The notes below the pieces were generated by a model. That model searched no databases. It was given only the letters and a program-made list of their open reading frames with translations, and was not told where the DNA came from. Shown here one piece after another: positions 6,962-16,205 of a stretch of 64,000 bases of DNA. Position numbers and translations under genes: made by a program. Source of the stretch: Saprospiraceae bacterium (GTDB lineage: Bacteria; Bacteroidota; Bacteroidia; Chitinophagales; Saprospiraceae); the NCBI GenBank assembly GCA_028282725.1, contig JANQHF010000036.1, forward strand, positions 57,143 through 121,142. Reading direction: 5' to 3'. The first letter of the stretch is position 1; every line of letters starts with the position of its first letter.

Positions 6962-8869
6962 ATGGGTCAACAAGCTTATCGGAAAGCCTCTTCCAAACAT
7001 CTCTTCGTCAAGTCTCTTCTGTCTGATGTTGAGGCTCTTGAGTACATGTTGAAAAATGACTGGTTTGAATCAGACATTACGAGAATAGGGGCCGAGCAGG
7101 AAATCGTCCTGGTAGATCACAAGTCTTTCAGACCTTCTTTAAAAGGACCTGAAATTCTTGAAAAGACCAACGCAGAGTGGCTTGTCAGTGAATTGGCCAA
7201 ATTCAATCTTGAACTCAACCTGAATCCACAGGTATTCGACGGTCCATGTTTGAAAAGTATGGAAACCGAATTAAAGGAGAACCTGGCTTATCTGCGGCAA
7301 TTATTGCACCAGGAAGATGTTGACTATATCCTGACGGGTATATTACCCACTCTGCACAAATACCACCTCGCCTTTGAAAACTTAACGCCGAAACAACGGT
7401 ATAAGGATTTAATGAATGCCATTCACGGACAATTGCAAGGCAATGATTTTGAATTGCGTCTGGTAGGTATTGATGAACTACTGGTACGACATGATTCACC
7501 CCTCCTCGAAGCTTGTAATACGAGTTTTCAAGTTCATCTCCAGGTTGCACCTTCGGATTTTGTGCGGTACTACAATTTTGCCCTGGCATTGACCGCACCT
7601 TGCATCAGTGTAGCAGCAAATTCACCCATCGTATTTGGCAAAAGACTTTGGCATGAAACCCGCATTGCGTTGTTCCAACAAGCGATTGATACCCGCAAGA
7701 CGCTGGATCACATGAGACAACTCAGTCCTCGTGTTATCCTGGGGGATCGTTGGTTAGAAACTGATGTCACCGAAATATTCAAGGATGATATCGCTCGCTT
7801 CAAAATTCTTCTCCATGCTGACATGGGCGAGCATTCGATGAATTTGATCAATGAAGGGAAGGTTCCCAAGCTCAAAAGTCTTCAACTGCACAATTCAACG
7901 ATTTACCGGTGGAATCGTCCTTGCTATGGCATCAGCGACACCGGAAAGCCTCACCTCAGGATTGAGAATCGGGTATTCCCGTCCGGGCCTACGATCAAAG
8001 ATGAAATGGCCAACACCGCATTTTGGTTAGGGGCAATGAAGGGTATGGCTCTTCACTACAAGGACATCCGGGATCATATTTCCTTTGCTGATATCAGGGA
8101 TAATTTTGGAAAAGCCTCGCGTTTTGGTATTGATGCTGCCTTTACATGGACAAAGGATCAGAAATTAACGGTCAAAGACCTCGTTATAAATGAACTCTTA
8201 CCGCTATCAAGGGAAGGCTTGACACATATGAAGGTGCATTCGGAAGATATTGACCAATATCTCGGAATCATACATGAAAGAATGAATCAACACATGAATG
8301 GAGCCCGTTGGATGCTCAGGTCTTATACCAAATTGCAAAAAAAGGCTTCATCGATCGATGAGGCACTGACCTGCCTGACAGCGTCAATATACAGACAACA
8401 GAATAAAGAAAACTTTCCCGTACATGAGTGGGACGAGATCGATACGGAGGAGTTCATGGGATATAAACTCAATGATCTTAGGGTTTCTGAGTTGATGAAA
8501 ACGGATCTTTTTACTGCTCATTCAGATGATCTCGTCGAATTTGTGATCAAACTCATGAAGTGGAAAAAAATTGGCTATATGCCCGTTGAGGATGATCAGG
8601 GTAATCTCATTGGTTTAATTAGTGCTCAGTCCATAATGGACCGACTCATTCCCGAGAAAAACAGAGATGTTGATGGAGAATTACTGGTTAGCGACGTAAT
8701 GATTAAAGATCCAATCACCATAGGGCCGGAGGCTGCGATGATGCAGGCTTCTGCACTCATGGAACGCCAATCCATAGGTTGTATACCTGTGGTCAATGGT
8801 ACTGAATTGGTAGGACTGATTACAGAGCACCACATAATCTCCGTCACAAACAGAATGCTTAGACAATAA
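6962..8869 (+). CDS. Glutamate-cysteine-ligase-like (GCS2 family) protein fused to a CBS domain pair
   Basis: 635 residues from the ATG at 6962; a TTG 30 bp upstream is in frame but less likely. The first about 470 residues resemble carboxylate-amine ligases of the GCS2/YbdK group: GAEQEIVLVD near the start, a middle NTSFQVHLQV strand and HLRIENRVFPSGPT. The last about 130 residues hold two CBS motifs (VSELMKTDLFTAHSDD and VSDVMIKDPITIGPEAA), which bind adenosyl ligands in other proteins. The ligase would join an amine to a glutamate-type carboxylate with ATP; the true substrate is unknown, and glutathione synthesis is not implied. The CBS tail suggests energy-charge control (inference). Confidence 0.75.
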   Translation: MGQQAYRKASSKHLFVKSLLSDVEALEYMLKNDWFESDITRIGAEQEIVLVDHKSFRPSLKGPEILEKTNAEWLVSELAKFNLELNLNPQVFDGPCLKSMETELKENLAYLRQLLHQEDVDYILTGILPTLHKYHLAFENLTPKQRYKDLMNAIHGQLQGNDFELRLVGIDELLVRHDSPLLEACNTSFQVHLQVAPSDFVRYYNFALALTAPCISVAANSPIVFGKRLWHETRIALFQQAIDTRKTLDHMRQLSPRVILGDRWLETDVTEIFKDDIARFKILLHADMGEHSMNLINEGKVPKLKSLQLHNSTIYRWNRPCYGISDTGKPHLRIENRVFPSGPTIKDEMANTAFWLGAMKGMALHYKDIRDHISFADIRDNFGKASRFGIDAAFTWTKDQKLTVKDLVINELLPLSREGLTHMKVHSEDIDQYLGIIHERMNQHMNGARWMLRSYTKLQKKASSIDEALTCLTASIYRQQNKENFPVHEWDEIDTEEFMGYKLNDLRVSELMKTDLFTAHSDDLVEFVIKLMKWKKIGYMPVEDDQGNLIGLISAQSIMDRLIPEKNRDVDGELLVSDVMIKDPITIGPEAAMMQASALMERQSIGCIPVVNGTELVGLITEHHIISVTNRMLRQ

Positions 8870-8903
8870 ACTCTTCGCATAGTTACCTGTTTTACTTATA
8901 AGC

Positions 8904-8911
8904 TATATTTG
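8904..8911 (+). promoter_or_regulatory. Candidate -7 promoter element for the aconitase gene
   Basis: TATATTTG is an exact match to the Bacteroidota TAnnTTTG element, 47 bp before the aconitase start. No good TTTG element is seen at -33, so the match is only partial. Confidence 0.4.
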
Positions 8912-8957
8912 CAAGCCGGTTTGAGGATCGGATTTTTTATCAATAAATACTCAGTTT

Positions 8958-11243
8958 ATGCCATTTGATATTGACATGATCAAAGCGGTTTATTCCAATC
9001 TTGCCGATCGAATAGACGCTGCAAGGAAGGTATTAGACAGGCCGATGACCTTGGCCGAGAAAATACTTTATTCTCATCTCCACCCTGAATCCCCTCTAAA
9101 GGAATACACACGGGGAAAGGACTATGTATTCTTTTCACCGGACAGGGTAGCTCTTCAGGATGCGACCGCTCAAATGGCATTATTACAATTTATGATGGCA
9201 GGCAGAGATAGGGTTGCCGTACCCTCTACTGTGCATTGTGATCACCTCATCCAGGCAAAAGTAGGTGCAGAAGAAGATTTGAAAATTGCAATGGATACCA
9301 ATTCGGAGGTTTATGATTTTCTCGAATGTGTCTCTGACAAATACGGATTGGGATTTTGGAAACCCGGTGCAGGAATTATTCATCAGGTTGTATTGGAAAA
9401 TTATGCATTTCCAGGTGGTATGATGATTGGTACTGATTCCCATACACCCAATGCAGGAGGGCTTGGGATGATCGCCATTGGAGTAGGAGGAGCTGATGCT
9501 GTGGACGTTATGGCAGGCATGCCCTGGGAATTGAAAATGCCCAAATTGATTGGTGTCCACTTAAAAGGAACAATGAGTGGTTGGACTTCTCCCAAAGATG
9601 TCATCCTGAAGGTGGCGGGGATACTCACAGTGAAAGGGGGCACTGGCGCCATTGTAGAATACTTTGGTGAAGGCGCCATCAGCATGTCCTGTACCGGAAA
9701 AGGTACCATTTGTAATATGGGAGCTGAGATCGGAGCAACCACCTCAACATTTGGCTATGATGAATCAATGGCACGTTATCTCAGGGCAACAGGACGCGCT
9801 GAGATTGCTGAGACAGCTGATGCCGTAAAAGAACATTTGACAGCAGACCCGGAATGTTATACCTCTCCGGAGGAATACTTTGATCAGGTGATTGAAATAG
9901 ATTTATCGACATTAGAACCTCTTTTAAATGGTCCGTTCACTCCTGATTTGGCTACACCGGTTTCAAAAATGAAAGAAGCCGCGGCCGAGAACAATTGGCC
10001 AACAGATCTCGAATATTGCCTGATTGGTTCCTGTACCAATTCTTCATATGAAGATATCACGCGGGCAGCATCCATTGCACGTCAGGCCGTTGAAAAGGGG
10101 CTCACTTCAAAATCACAACTCACCGTCACACCTGGATCCGAACAGGTCAGGTACACGATAGAACGAGATGGTCTCATCGACACTTTCGAAGAGATTGGCG
10201 CACGGGTCTTTGCCAATGCCTGTGGCCCTTGTATCGGTCAATGGGCCAGGTTCAATGATCCGTTAAATGCTCCAAAAAACAGTATCGTACATTCGTTCAA
10301 CAGGAATTTCTCCAAGAGAGCGGATGGAAGTCCAAATACACATGCCTTTGTAGCTTCACCCGAAATCGTTACCGCAATCGCCCTTTCGGGAAAGCTTGGC
10401 TTTAATCCTTTGACAGATACCTTAATCAATGAGGACGGAGAAGAGGTCTTGCTGGAACCCCCTACAGGATTTGAATTGCCACCGAATGGTTTCGATGTAG
10501 AAGATGCGGGGTATAATGCACCGGCTGAAGATGGTAGTCAAATAGAAATCAAAGTCAATCCCGAATCCAATCGACTACAATTGCTCACTCCGTTTGTTCC
10601 GATTACTGCAGAGGGAGTGCGAAATATGCGCATTTTGATCAAAACCAAAGGGAAATGTACAACTGACCATATTTCAATGGCTGGTCCCTGGTTAAAATAC
10701 AGGGGGCATTTGGAGAACATCTCTCAAAATTGTTTTATTGGGGCCATCAACTATTTTAACGACAAAGCCAACCATGTGGCCAATTATGTTGATGATCCGG
10801 ATCGTGCAGAATTCCTGCCGGTTCCCGAATCAGGCATTAAGTACAGGGACGCCGGTATAGGCACCATTGTTTTTGGAGAAGATAATTATGGAGAAGGATC
10901 CTCCCGGGAGCACGCTGCAATGGAACCAAGATTTTTGGGAGTAAATGCCGTAGTGGTTAAATCATTTGCTAGAATTCATGAGACCAACCTTAAAAAACAA
11001 GGAATGCTGGCATTGACTTTTGAAGATCCCGCCGACTATGACAAGATTAGACAGGATGATTTGATTGATATTCCGGATTTTGAACAAATGGCTCCCGGTC
11101 AACCTCTTACCATTGTTGCGAGACATAGGGATGGATCCTCAGATGCCTTTCACGTAAACCACACCTATAACCAGGCTCAAATCGACTGGGTAAGAGCGGG
11201 ATCAGCGCTGAACTTGATTCGTTCCCAGTTAGCCGACGTATAG
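8958..11243 (+). CDS. acn: Aconitate hydratase
   Basis: 761 residues, close to mitochondrial-type aconitases in length and order. It converts citrate to isocitrate through cis-aconitate in the cytosolic TCA cycle. The three Fe-S ligands are in view: Cys359 ([10 protein letters not shown]) and Cys422/Cys425 ([10 protein letters not shown]). Other signatures are [21 protein letters not shown], the [21 protein letters not shown] stretch, and the swivel-domain motifs TDHISMAG and [14 protein letters not shown]. It stands alone between the GCS2-CBS gene and the mscL pseudogene and probably has its own promoter. Confidence 0.95.
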   Translation: MPFDIDMIKAVYSNLADRIDAARKVLDRPMTLAEKILYSHLHPESPLKEYTRGKDYVFFSPDRVALQDATAQMALLQFMMAGRDRVAVPSTVHCDHLIQAKVGAEEDLKIAMDTNSEVYDFLECVSDKYGLGFWKPGAGIIHQVVLENYAFPGGMMIGTDSHTPNAGGLGMIAIGVGGADAVDVMAGMPWELKMPKLIGVHLKGTMSGWTSPKDVILKVAGILTVKGGTGAIVEYFGEGAISMSCTGKGTICNMGAEIGATTSTFGYDESMARYLRATGRAEIAETADAVKEHLTADPECYTSPEEYFDQVIEIDLSTLEPLLNGPFTPDLATPVSKMKEAAAENNWPTDLEYCLIGSCTNSSYEDITRAASIARQAVEKGLTSKSQLTVTPGSEQVRYTIERDGLIDTFEEIGARVFANACGPCIGQWARFNDPLNAPKNSIVHSFNRNFSKRADGSPNTHAFVASPEIVTAIALSGKLGFNPLTDTLINEDGEEVLLEPPTGFELPPNGFDVEDAGYNAPAEDGSQIEIKVNPESNRLQLLTPFVPITAEGVRNMRILIKTKGKCTTDHISMAGPWLKYRGHLENISQNCFIGAINYFNDKANHVANYVDDPDRAEFLPVPESGIKYRDAGIGTIVFGEDNYGEGSSREHAAMEPRFLGVNAVVVKSFARIHETNLKKQGMLALTFEDPADYDKIRQDDLIDIPDFEQMAPGQPLTIVARHRDGSSDAFHVNHTYNQAQIDWVRAGSALNLIRSQLADV

Positions 11244-11339
11244 AAGTATTGATTATATAGAGTATTAATCTATTCGTCAGATAAGCTGCTTCTCATATAG
11301 AAATGCAGCTGTTTTTATTAAAACGAAAAATCTAAATCA

Positions 11340-11739
11340 ATGTGGAGAGAATTTAAGGATTTCATTTTAACCGGCAATGTTATTGACTTGCTGTAGCAGT
11401 TATACTTGCGGCGGCTGTTGGTCTCGTGGTCAATTGATTTGTAAATGACATTGTTATGCCTCTTGTCGGACACTTTGTTGGAGGAATGGATTTCGCCGAT
11501 TTGAAGTATGTTTTGAGTGCAGCGGAAATGGGTCCTGACGGTACGGAAGTGAAGCCAGAGAATGCAGTGCGCTATAGAGCCCGGATCAATACCATTATCA
11601 ATTTGATCACCGTTGGCTCTGTCTTATTTATGATTGTCAAAGCTTATAACAAAACGAAAAACCGCCAGCTGAAGAAGGTCCGGCAGGAGCTTCCCAGAAA
11701 GAATTATTGGGCGAAATAAGGGACTTATTGAAAAAGTAA
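11340..11739 (+). pseudogene. mscL: Large-conductance mechanosensitive channel gene with three lesions
   Basis: Pieces of an MscL protein are readable in successive frames. From the ATG at 11340 it starts MWREFKDFILTGNVIDL. A lost base near 11390 shifts to VAVILAAAVGLVVN, where a TGA at 11435-11437 replaces the expected Gly codon. Reading continues as FVNDIVMPLVGHFVGGMDFADLKYV up to AYNKTK near 11660. A second lost base in an A5 run (about 11660-11665) is needed to reach PAEEGPAGASQKELLGEIRDLLKK, ending at TAA 11737-11739, the normal MscL tail. MscL is the membrane osmotic safety valve. Sequencing errors could explain the indels but not easily the stop as well. Confidence 0.85.
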
Positions 11740-11789
11740 GGCTGAAAACATACTAAACCGAAGGTCGGGATATTGCATCCGGATCTTTT

Positions 11790-13220
11790 TTATATCGTGA
11801 TCTCTTGTCCTTCAAAGGGAATCTCGATTGGCCCCAAACCGGCGGTACCGAGATACTCGTGGAATTCCTGTTGTGTATCGTATTCACCGTGCACCAGGAA
11901 TGTCTTTTTCAAATGGCCTTGCAGATGTTTTAGGGTATCGAGCATTTCCTTTCGATCTCCGTGGGCTGAAAAAGAATCCATGGATAGAATTTTGGCTTTT
12001 ACGTCCAGAACATCTCCCATTACTTTAATTTGTGTGGCACCGGCTTTGAGAATTCCACCGGCTGTATCCGGAGAGCAATAACCCACCATGAGGAAAGTAC
12101 TTTTGTCATCCTGGATGTTGTGATAAAGATGATGGCGAATTCTTCCTGCATTCATCATCCCCGAAGCACTTATGATGACCATTGGCTCTTCAGAAAAATT
12201 CAATTCTTTTGATTTTTCTACTGTTCGAACATAATGAAGACTGTTGAAGCCAAAAGGATCAATATCCTCCAGCATGTATTCATGCAGAGCGTTGTCGTAA
12301 CATTCAGGATGTGCTCCGTAAATCTCGGTGGCATTCACTGCCAAAGGACTGTCGACAAAGACCGGAATCTTAGGTAGTAATCCCTCTGCTGCGAGCTTGT
12401 CCATCATGTAAACGATTTCCTGAGTTCTACCTATGCTGAATGCGGGAATAATCAATTTTCCTCTCTGTTCTACACAGGTCTTTTTCATAACATCGAGAAA
12501 TAATGCAGATTGTTCTGGCTTGGATTCATGTTCTTTGTCACCGTAAGTTGATTCCGATAACAGGTAGTCCATTTCAGGCATTTTAACAGGATCCCTCAGA
12601 ATAGGACGATCCGGTCTTCCAATGTCGCCCGTGAATCCCACTGTCACATTGCGAGGCCCATCCTGAATCCTTAAGGTGACACTTGCAGATCCGAGGATGT
12701 GTCCCTGATCCCTGAACATCACTTCTACATATTCTGAAATACGATGCCATCTGTTATATGAGTATCCCACAAAGAGCTTCATACTTTCTACCACATCCTC
12801 AGGCCCATAAAGAGGCTCAATAAGTTCCAGGTTGGGTTTTTTTCTTTTCGCCTTTTTCTTCTTCCTCTTTTCTAAGATTTTCCTGTTGTAATACTCTGCG
12901 TCTCGTTCTTGAATCTTAGCCGAGTCGAGCAGCATGATGGCGCAAAGGGATCGAGTAGCATGGGTGGCATGAATACATCCGTTAAATCCGGCTTTGACCA
13001 GAGACGGTACCCTTCCGGTGTGATCAATGTGGGCATGAGATAACACCAGACAATCGACATCTGCAGGATTGAAATGCCAGGTGCGATTAGAAATTCTATC
13101 TGTCCTGCCATTCCCCTGAAAGAGCCCACAGTCCAGTAGTATAGAATATCCGTTCTCAAGGGTAATCAAATGGCAACTGCCGGTTACATTGCGGGCGGCC
13201 CCGCAAAATTTGATGTGCAT
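11790..13220 (-). CDS. MBL-fold/beta-CASP RNA-processing nuclease (CPSF/YSH1-like)
   Basis: 476 residues. The metallo-beta-lactamase metal motif is SHAHIDHTG (His62, His64, Asp66, His67), with GHILGSASV, FTGDIGR and FSAHGDR supplying later ligands. A beta-CASP cap (about 215-370, KLIIPAFSIGRTQEIVYMM, PVFVDSPLA, IISASGMMNAGRIRHHL) and an RMMBL-type C-terminal segment (LVHGE) follow. An unusual Lys-rich insert at about 137-148 may bind RNA. Family members are endo- or exoribonucleases. It is monocistronic as far as can be seen, 94 bp downstream of the M16 peptidase gene. Confidence 0.85.
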   Translation of the reverse strand: MHIKFCGAARNVTGSCHLITLENGYSILLDCGLFQGNGRTDRISNRTWHFNPADVDCLVLSHAHIDHTGRVPSLVKAGFNGCIHATHATRSLCAIMLLDSAKIQERDAEYYNRKILEKRKKKKAKRKKPNLELIEPLYGPEDVVESMKLFVGYSYNRWHRISEYVEVMFRDQGHILGSASVTLRIQDGPRNVTVGFTGDIGRPDRPILRDPVKMPEMDYLLSESTYGDKEHESKPEQSALFLDVMKKTCVEQRGKLIIPAFSIGRTQEIVYMMDKLAAEGLLPKIPVFVDSPLAVNATEIYGAHPECYDNALHEYMLEDIDPFGFNSLHYVRTVEKSKELNFSEEPMVIISASGMMNAGRIRHHLYHNIQDDKSTFLMVGYCSPDTAGGILKAGATQIKVMGDVLDVKAKILSMDSFSAHGDRKEMLDTLKHLQGHLKKTFLVHGEYDTQQEFHEYLGTAGLGPIEIPFEGQEITI

Positions 13221-13314
13221 ACACTCATATTAAACAAACAATATAATGAGTATTGAGGTCATCCCGGTATTGAAGGATTCAGACATTCGCGCATTCAAAT
13301 GCATGCCGCTCTTT

Positions 13315-14550
13315 CTAGCTTGGAATATAACTTAGTCCCATCTCCGTCTCCTTATTGAGAAATGCGTCAGCCACTCTACAGATATCTTCAGGTTGAACAC
13401 TTCCATAATTTCTCATCTCTTCATTGATCAACTCAACATTACCGAGCCATTCAAAATATGCCAGAGAAATAGCTTTATTAATAACATTCAATTCATTCAA
13501 GGCGAGACCGGTTATTGCTTTGTTTTTTACTTTTTGAAGCTCTCGCGGTTCGGGTGGGACGGACGAAAGTTCATTCAGGATTTCATATAATCGTTCCTTG
13601 TTTTTTCCTATAGAAGAGTGAGAAGCAGGTCGCCCTTCAATGACAATTAAACCCGTATGTGCCGTTCCCGAAAGGTAGCAATCAATGTAAGATGCCATCT
13701 CTTCATCTCTAACCAGGGATTGGTATAACCTGGACGACTTACCATTGGCCAATATATCAGATAAGAGATCACAAGCGTGGTAATCAGGGTGTTCTCTGCC
13801 AACCATGTGAAAGGCAGCCATAAATTGAGGTACCGGCACATTCGAATTCACGAATTTATTCACCTGGTGCAAGTCATTTTGAATCTCTGGAAATTGAAAA
13901 GAAGACTGGGACCGACTCTTGATTTGCCCAAACCATTTATCACATAGGGCAAAGACCTCTTCCGGATCAATCGGTCCGGAAATAGTCAGAATGGCATTTG
14001 CCGGATGATAATAAGTCTTATGGAATCTGCTAACATCCCGGACGTTGGCATTTTGAATATGGCCTAATTCTTTTCCAATAGTCGGCCATCCATACGGATG
14101 ATGGGGATATGCCATTTCGGAAATGTGATGCCAACTATCACCATAAGGTTTATTGATACACACTTCCTTGAATTCTTCAATGACTACTTTCTTTTGAATT
14201 TCCAGTACTCGTGAATCGATGATCAGGTTTGCCATTCGGTCTGCCTCTAACCAAAGACCAGTTTCAATATTTTCGATCGGCAAAATACAATAGTAATTGG
14301 TAAAGTCAGTATTGGTAAAGGCATTGCTTTCTCCACTGGCATTCTGAATGATGTGATCATAGTTTGGTGCATTGTGGCTTCCTCCGAACATAAGATGCTC
14401 AAACAGATGAGCAAAACCGGTCTTGTCGGGATCTTCGTTTTTTGAACCTACATTATAAAGTGTATTTATGGCAACAAGTGATGTGTTCTGATCTCGTTCT
14501 ACGATTACGCGAAGTCCGTTTGAGAGTGTGGTTTTTTGAAAATCAAGCAC
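13315..14550 (-). CDS. M16-family zinc peptidase
   Basis: 411 residues with the inverted zinc motif HxxEH in AHLFEHLMFGG near residue 45 and the further Glu in KKVVIEEFKE near 120. This is a catalytic M16B-type subunit (mitochondrial processing peptidase-like) with one N-terminal and one C-terminal half. No signal peptide is seen, so it is probably cytosolic. Many Bacteroidota encode a second, non-catalytic M16 partner next door; none is here. It follows aat by 9 bp and is likely the last gene of the prx-clpS-aat-M16 operon, which suggests a role in peptide turnover (inference). Confidence 0.88.
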   Translation of the reverse strand: MLDFQKTTLSNGLRVIVERDQNTSLVAINTLYNVGSKNEDPDKTGFAHLFEHLMFGGSHNAPNYDHIIQNASGESNAFTNTDFTNYYCILPIENIETGLWLEADRMANLIIDSRVLEIQKKVVIEEFKEVCINKPYGDSWHHISEMAYPHHPYGWPTIGKELGHIQNANVRDVSRFHKTYYHPANAILTISGPIDPEEVFALCDKWFGQIKSRSQSSFQFPEIQNDLHQVNKFVNSNVPVPQFMAAFHMVGREHPDYHACDLLSDILANGKSSRLYQSLVRDEEMASYIDCYLSGTAHTGLIVIEGRPASHSSIGKNKERLYEILNELSSVPPEPRELQKVKNKAITGLALNELNVINKAISLAYFEWLGNVELINEEMRNYGSVQPEDICRVADAFLNKETEMGLSYIPS

Positions 14551-14559
14551 GGCTTTGTC

Positions 14560-15276
14560 TTAATTGATTGTATAATTCAACTTAGTAGTATATGTCGAAT
14601 CAAGCCAGTCATTGAATGATTGGTTGGAAATGGGAATATTGGGATTTAAAACGTTTCTTTTGATAATATTCCAAAATTCCAATTTGGTAAACAACACTGC
14701 TCCCATTCTTCTCATATGGGGAGTATCCTGTTGACAGTCAATCAATTCACATCCCTGGTTTTCGAGATATTGGCAAAGATGAATCAGGGCGTATTTGGAG
14801 GCATTTGGAATCACACTGAACATGGACTCCCCGAAGAATATTTTGCCAATACAAACACCATATAGACCACCTATGAGCTCATTGTGTTTGTCCCAAACCT
14901 CTATACTATGGGCAATACCTTCCTGATATAGATTGGTATATGCGGTTACGATTTCATGGTTGATCCATGTACCGTTCTGATCTTTGCGTTTCACAGAGGC
15001 ACACTTACTGATCACTTCTGAAAATTGCTCATCCATGGTGATCTTCCAGGGTCGCAATCGATGCACTAGGGGTCTCATACTCTTCGATATTTTGATATCA
15101 GAAGGATACAACACACATCTTGGGTTTGTGAACCACCACAATATTGGAGATTCGCTATACCAGGGAAAGATACCAAAGGTATATGCCAGCTTGAGTCGCT
15201 CACTATCAAGTGTTCCTCCCAGCGCTAACAGGCCCTCATCTTCCGCCATTAATGGATGAGGAAAATATTTCATCAA
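14560..15276 (-). CDS. aat: Leucyl/phenylalanyl-tRNA-protein transferase
   Basis: 238 residues, typical length. Signatures: FPHPLMAEDEGLLALGG, LKLAYTFGIFPWYSES, ILWWFTNPRCVL, HSIEVWDKHNELIGGLYGV and FFGESMFS. The enzyme moves Leu or Phe from aminoacyl-tRNA to proteins with N-terminal Arg or Lys, creating an N-degron. It lies 23 bp downstream of clpS, the adaptor that recognises that degron, and upstream of a peptidase gene, so the operon groups the N-degron pathway. The call is secure. Confidence 0.95.
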   Translation of the reverse strand: MMKYFPHPLMAEDEGLLALGGTLDSERLKLAYTFGIFPWYSESPILWWFTNPRCVLYPSDIKISKSMRPLVHRLRPWKITMDEQFSEVISKCASVKRKDQNGTWINHEIVTAYTNLYQEGIAHSIEVWDKHNELIGGLYGVCIGKIFFGESMFSVIPNASKYALIHLCQYLENQGCELIDCQQDTPHMRRMGAVLFTKLEFWNIIKRNVLNPNIPISNQSFNDWLDSTYTTKLNYTIN

Positions 15277-15299
15277 TGACTAAATTGTTAACAAAGAGT

Positions 15300-15599
15300 T
15301 CAATACTTCTCCTGGTAAGACTCTATTACTGCTGATAATCCCCTGTCAATCAAAGCATCTTTTAGGGGTTTTAATTCTGAATATGGACCGGTTTTGACAG
15401 TTGCTTTGCCCTTAAAATGAATAATAAGAGAAAGTTGTTCAGACTGTTCGTAGGTGTGGTTACAAACTTCTATAAAACATTTGATGACCCAATCGAAAGT
15501 GTTGTGATCATCGTTGTAAACAACTAACTCTGATTTGTCTATGACCTCAACTTCATCAACCAATAATTCTTCTTCGTGATCATAATTAATATTGGACAT
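15300..15599 (-). CDS. clpS: ATP-dependent Clp protease adaptor ClpS
   Basis: 99 residues. The core VVYNDDHNTFDWVIKCFIEVCNHTYEQSEQLSLIIHFKGKA contains the N-degron pocket motif NDDxNTF and the helix that docks on the Clp ATPase N-domain, given here in parts: NDDHNTFDWVI and TYEQSEQLSLIIH. ClpS hands proteins with Leu, Phe, Trp or Tyr N-termini to ClpA/ClpC-ClpP. It sits 21 bp after the peroxiredoxin gene and 23 bp before aat. Confidence 0.93.
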   Translation of the reverse strand: MSNINYDHEEELLVDEVEVIDKSELVVYNDDHNTFDWVIKCFIEVCNHTYEQSEQLSLIIHFKGKATVKTGPYSELKPLKDALIDRGLSAVIESYQEKY

Positions 15600-15620
15600 G
15601 ATAGACGGATTATAATTGTT

Positions 15621-16088
15621 TTATAATGATTCTAAGACCTCGTGTATTTTTGAAAAATCAGGCTGTTGGCCTGCATCTTCAAGCACCTCAGCATAACGGA
15701 TTGTTCCTTCGGCATCAACAATAAATGCAGATCGTTTAGATACACCCTTCATTCCGAGCACAAAATCTTCATAAAGAGAACCATAAGCTCGAGAACTGGT
15801 TTTGTTGAAATCGCTCAAAAGAGTGAAGTTCAAATTTTCAGACTCTTTAAATTTTTCCAGTGTAAATAGTGAATCTACTGATATTGCCAGGACTTCGGCA
15901 TTTACGGTTTCATACTTCTTCATATTATCTCTGACTCCACACAATTCTGCTGTACAAACACCTGTAAATGCTAATGGAAAGAAGAGGACCAGAACATTTT
16001 TCCCCCTGTAATCACCCAGGCTGACTTCTGCCTTTTCTGTGGACCTCAATGTAAATTCCGGGGCTTTATCACCAACTGTCAATTGCAT
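15621..16088 (-). CDS. Thioredoxin-fold peroxiredoxin (AhpC/TSA family, AhpE- or BCP-like)
   Basis: 155 residues. The active-site loop FFPLAFTGVCTAELC gives the TxxC motif with peroxidatic Cys45; Cys50 could be the resolving Cys, as in atypical two-Cys BCP enzymes. It reduces peroxides in the cytosol with thioredoxin or another thiol. A TACATTTG promoter element lies about 45 bp upstream. It heads the cluster with clpS, aat and M16, linking oxidative-damage defence to protein turnover only by position (inference). Confidence 0.88.
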   Translation of the reverse strand: MQLTVGDKAPEFTLRSTEKAEVSLGDYRGKNVLVLFFPLAFTGVCTAELCGVRDNMKKYETVNAEVLAISVDSLFTLEKFKESENLNFTLLSDFNKTSSRAYGSLYEDFVLGMKGVSKRSAFIVDAEGTIRYAEVLEDAGQQPDFSKIHEVLESL

Positions 16089-16132
16089 TGTCTCTATTCG
16101 TAAGTGTAAAAATATCTACATGAATACGAACA

Positions 16133-16140
16133 CAAATGTA
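16133..16140 (-). promoter_or_regulatory. Candidate -7 promoter element of the prx-clpS-aat operon
   Basis: Read on the minus strand the sequence is TACATTTG, an exact TAnnTTTG match, about 45 bp upstream of the peroxiredoxin start codon. No clear TTTG is seen at -33. Confidence 0.4.
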
Positions 16141-16205
16141 AACTAAAAAGATGCATCCATCAGAGAAATTCTTTGCTTTGTAATTCACCATTCATTATAA
16201 CTTGT

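Noticed and set aside
6962..8869. Glutamate-cysteine ligase of glutathione synthesis (gshA)
   Set aside because: GCS2-like proteins often have other substrates, and the window shows bacillithiol rather than glutathione enzymes.
11456..11719. Apparent 87-residue independent protein
   Set aside because: It is the middle of the broken mscL; its last about 20 residues come from a shifted frame.
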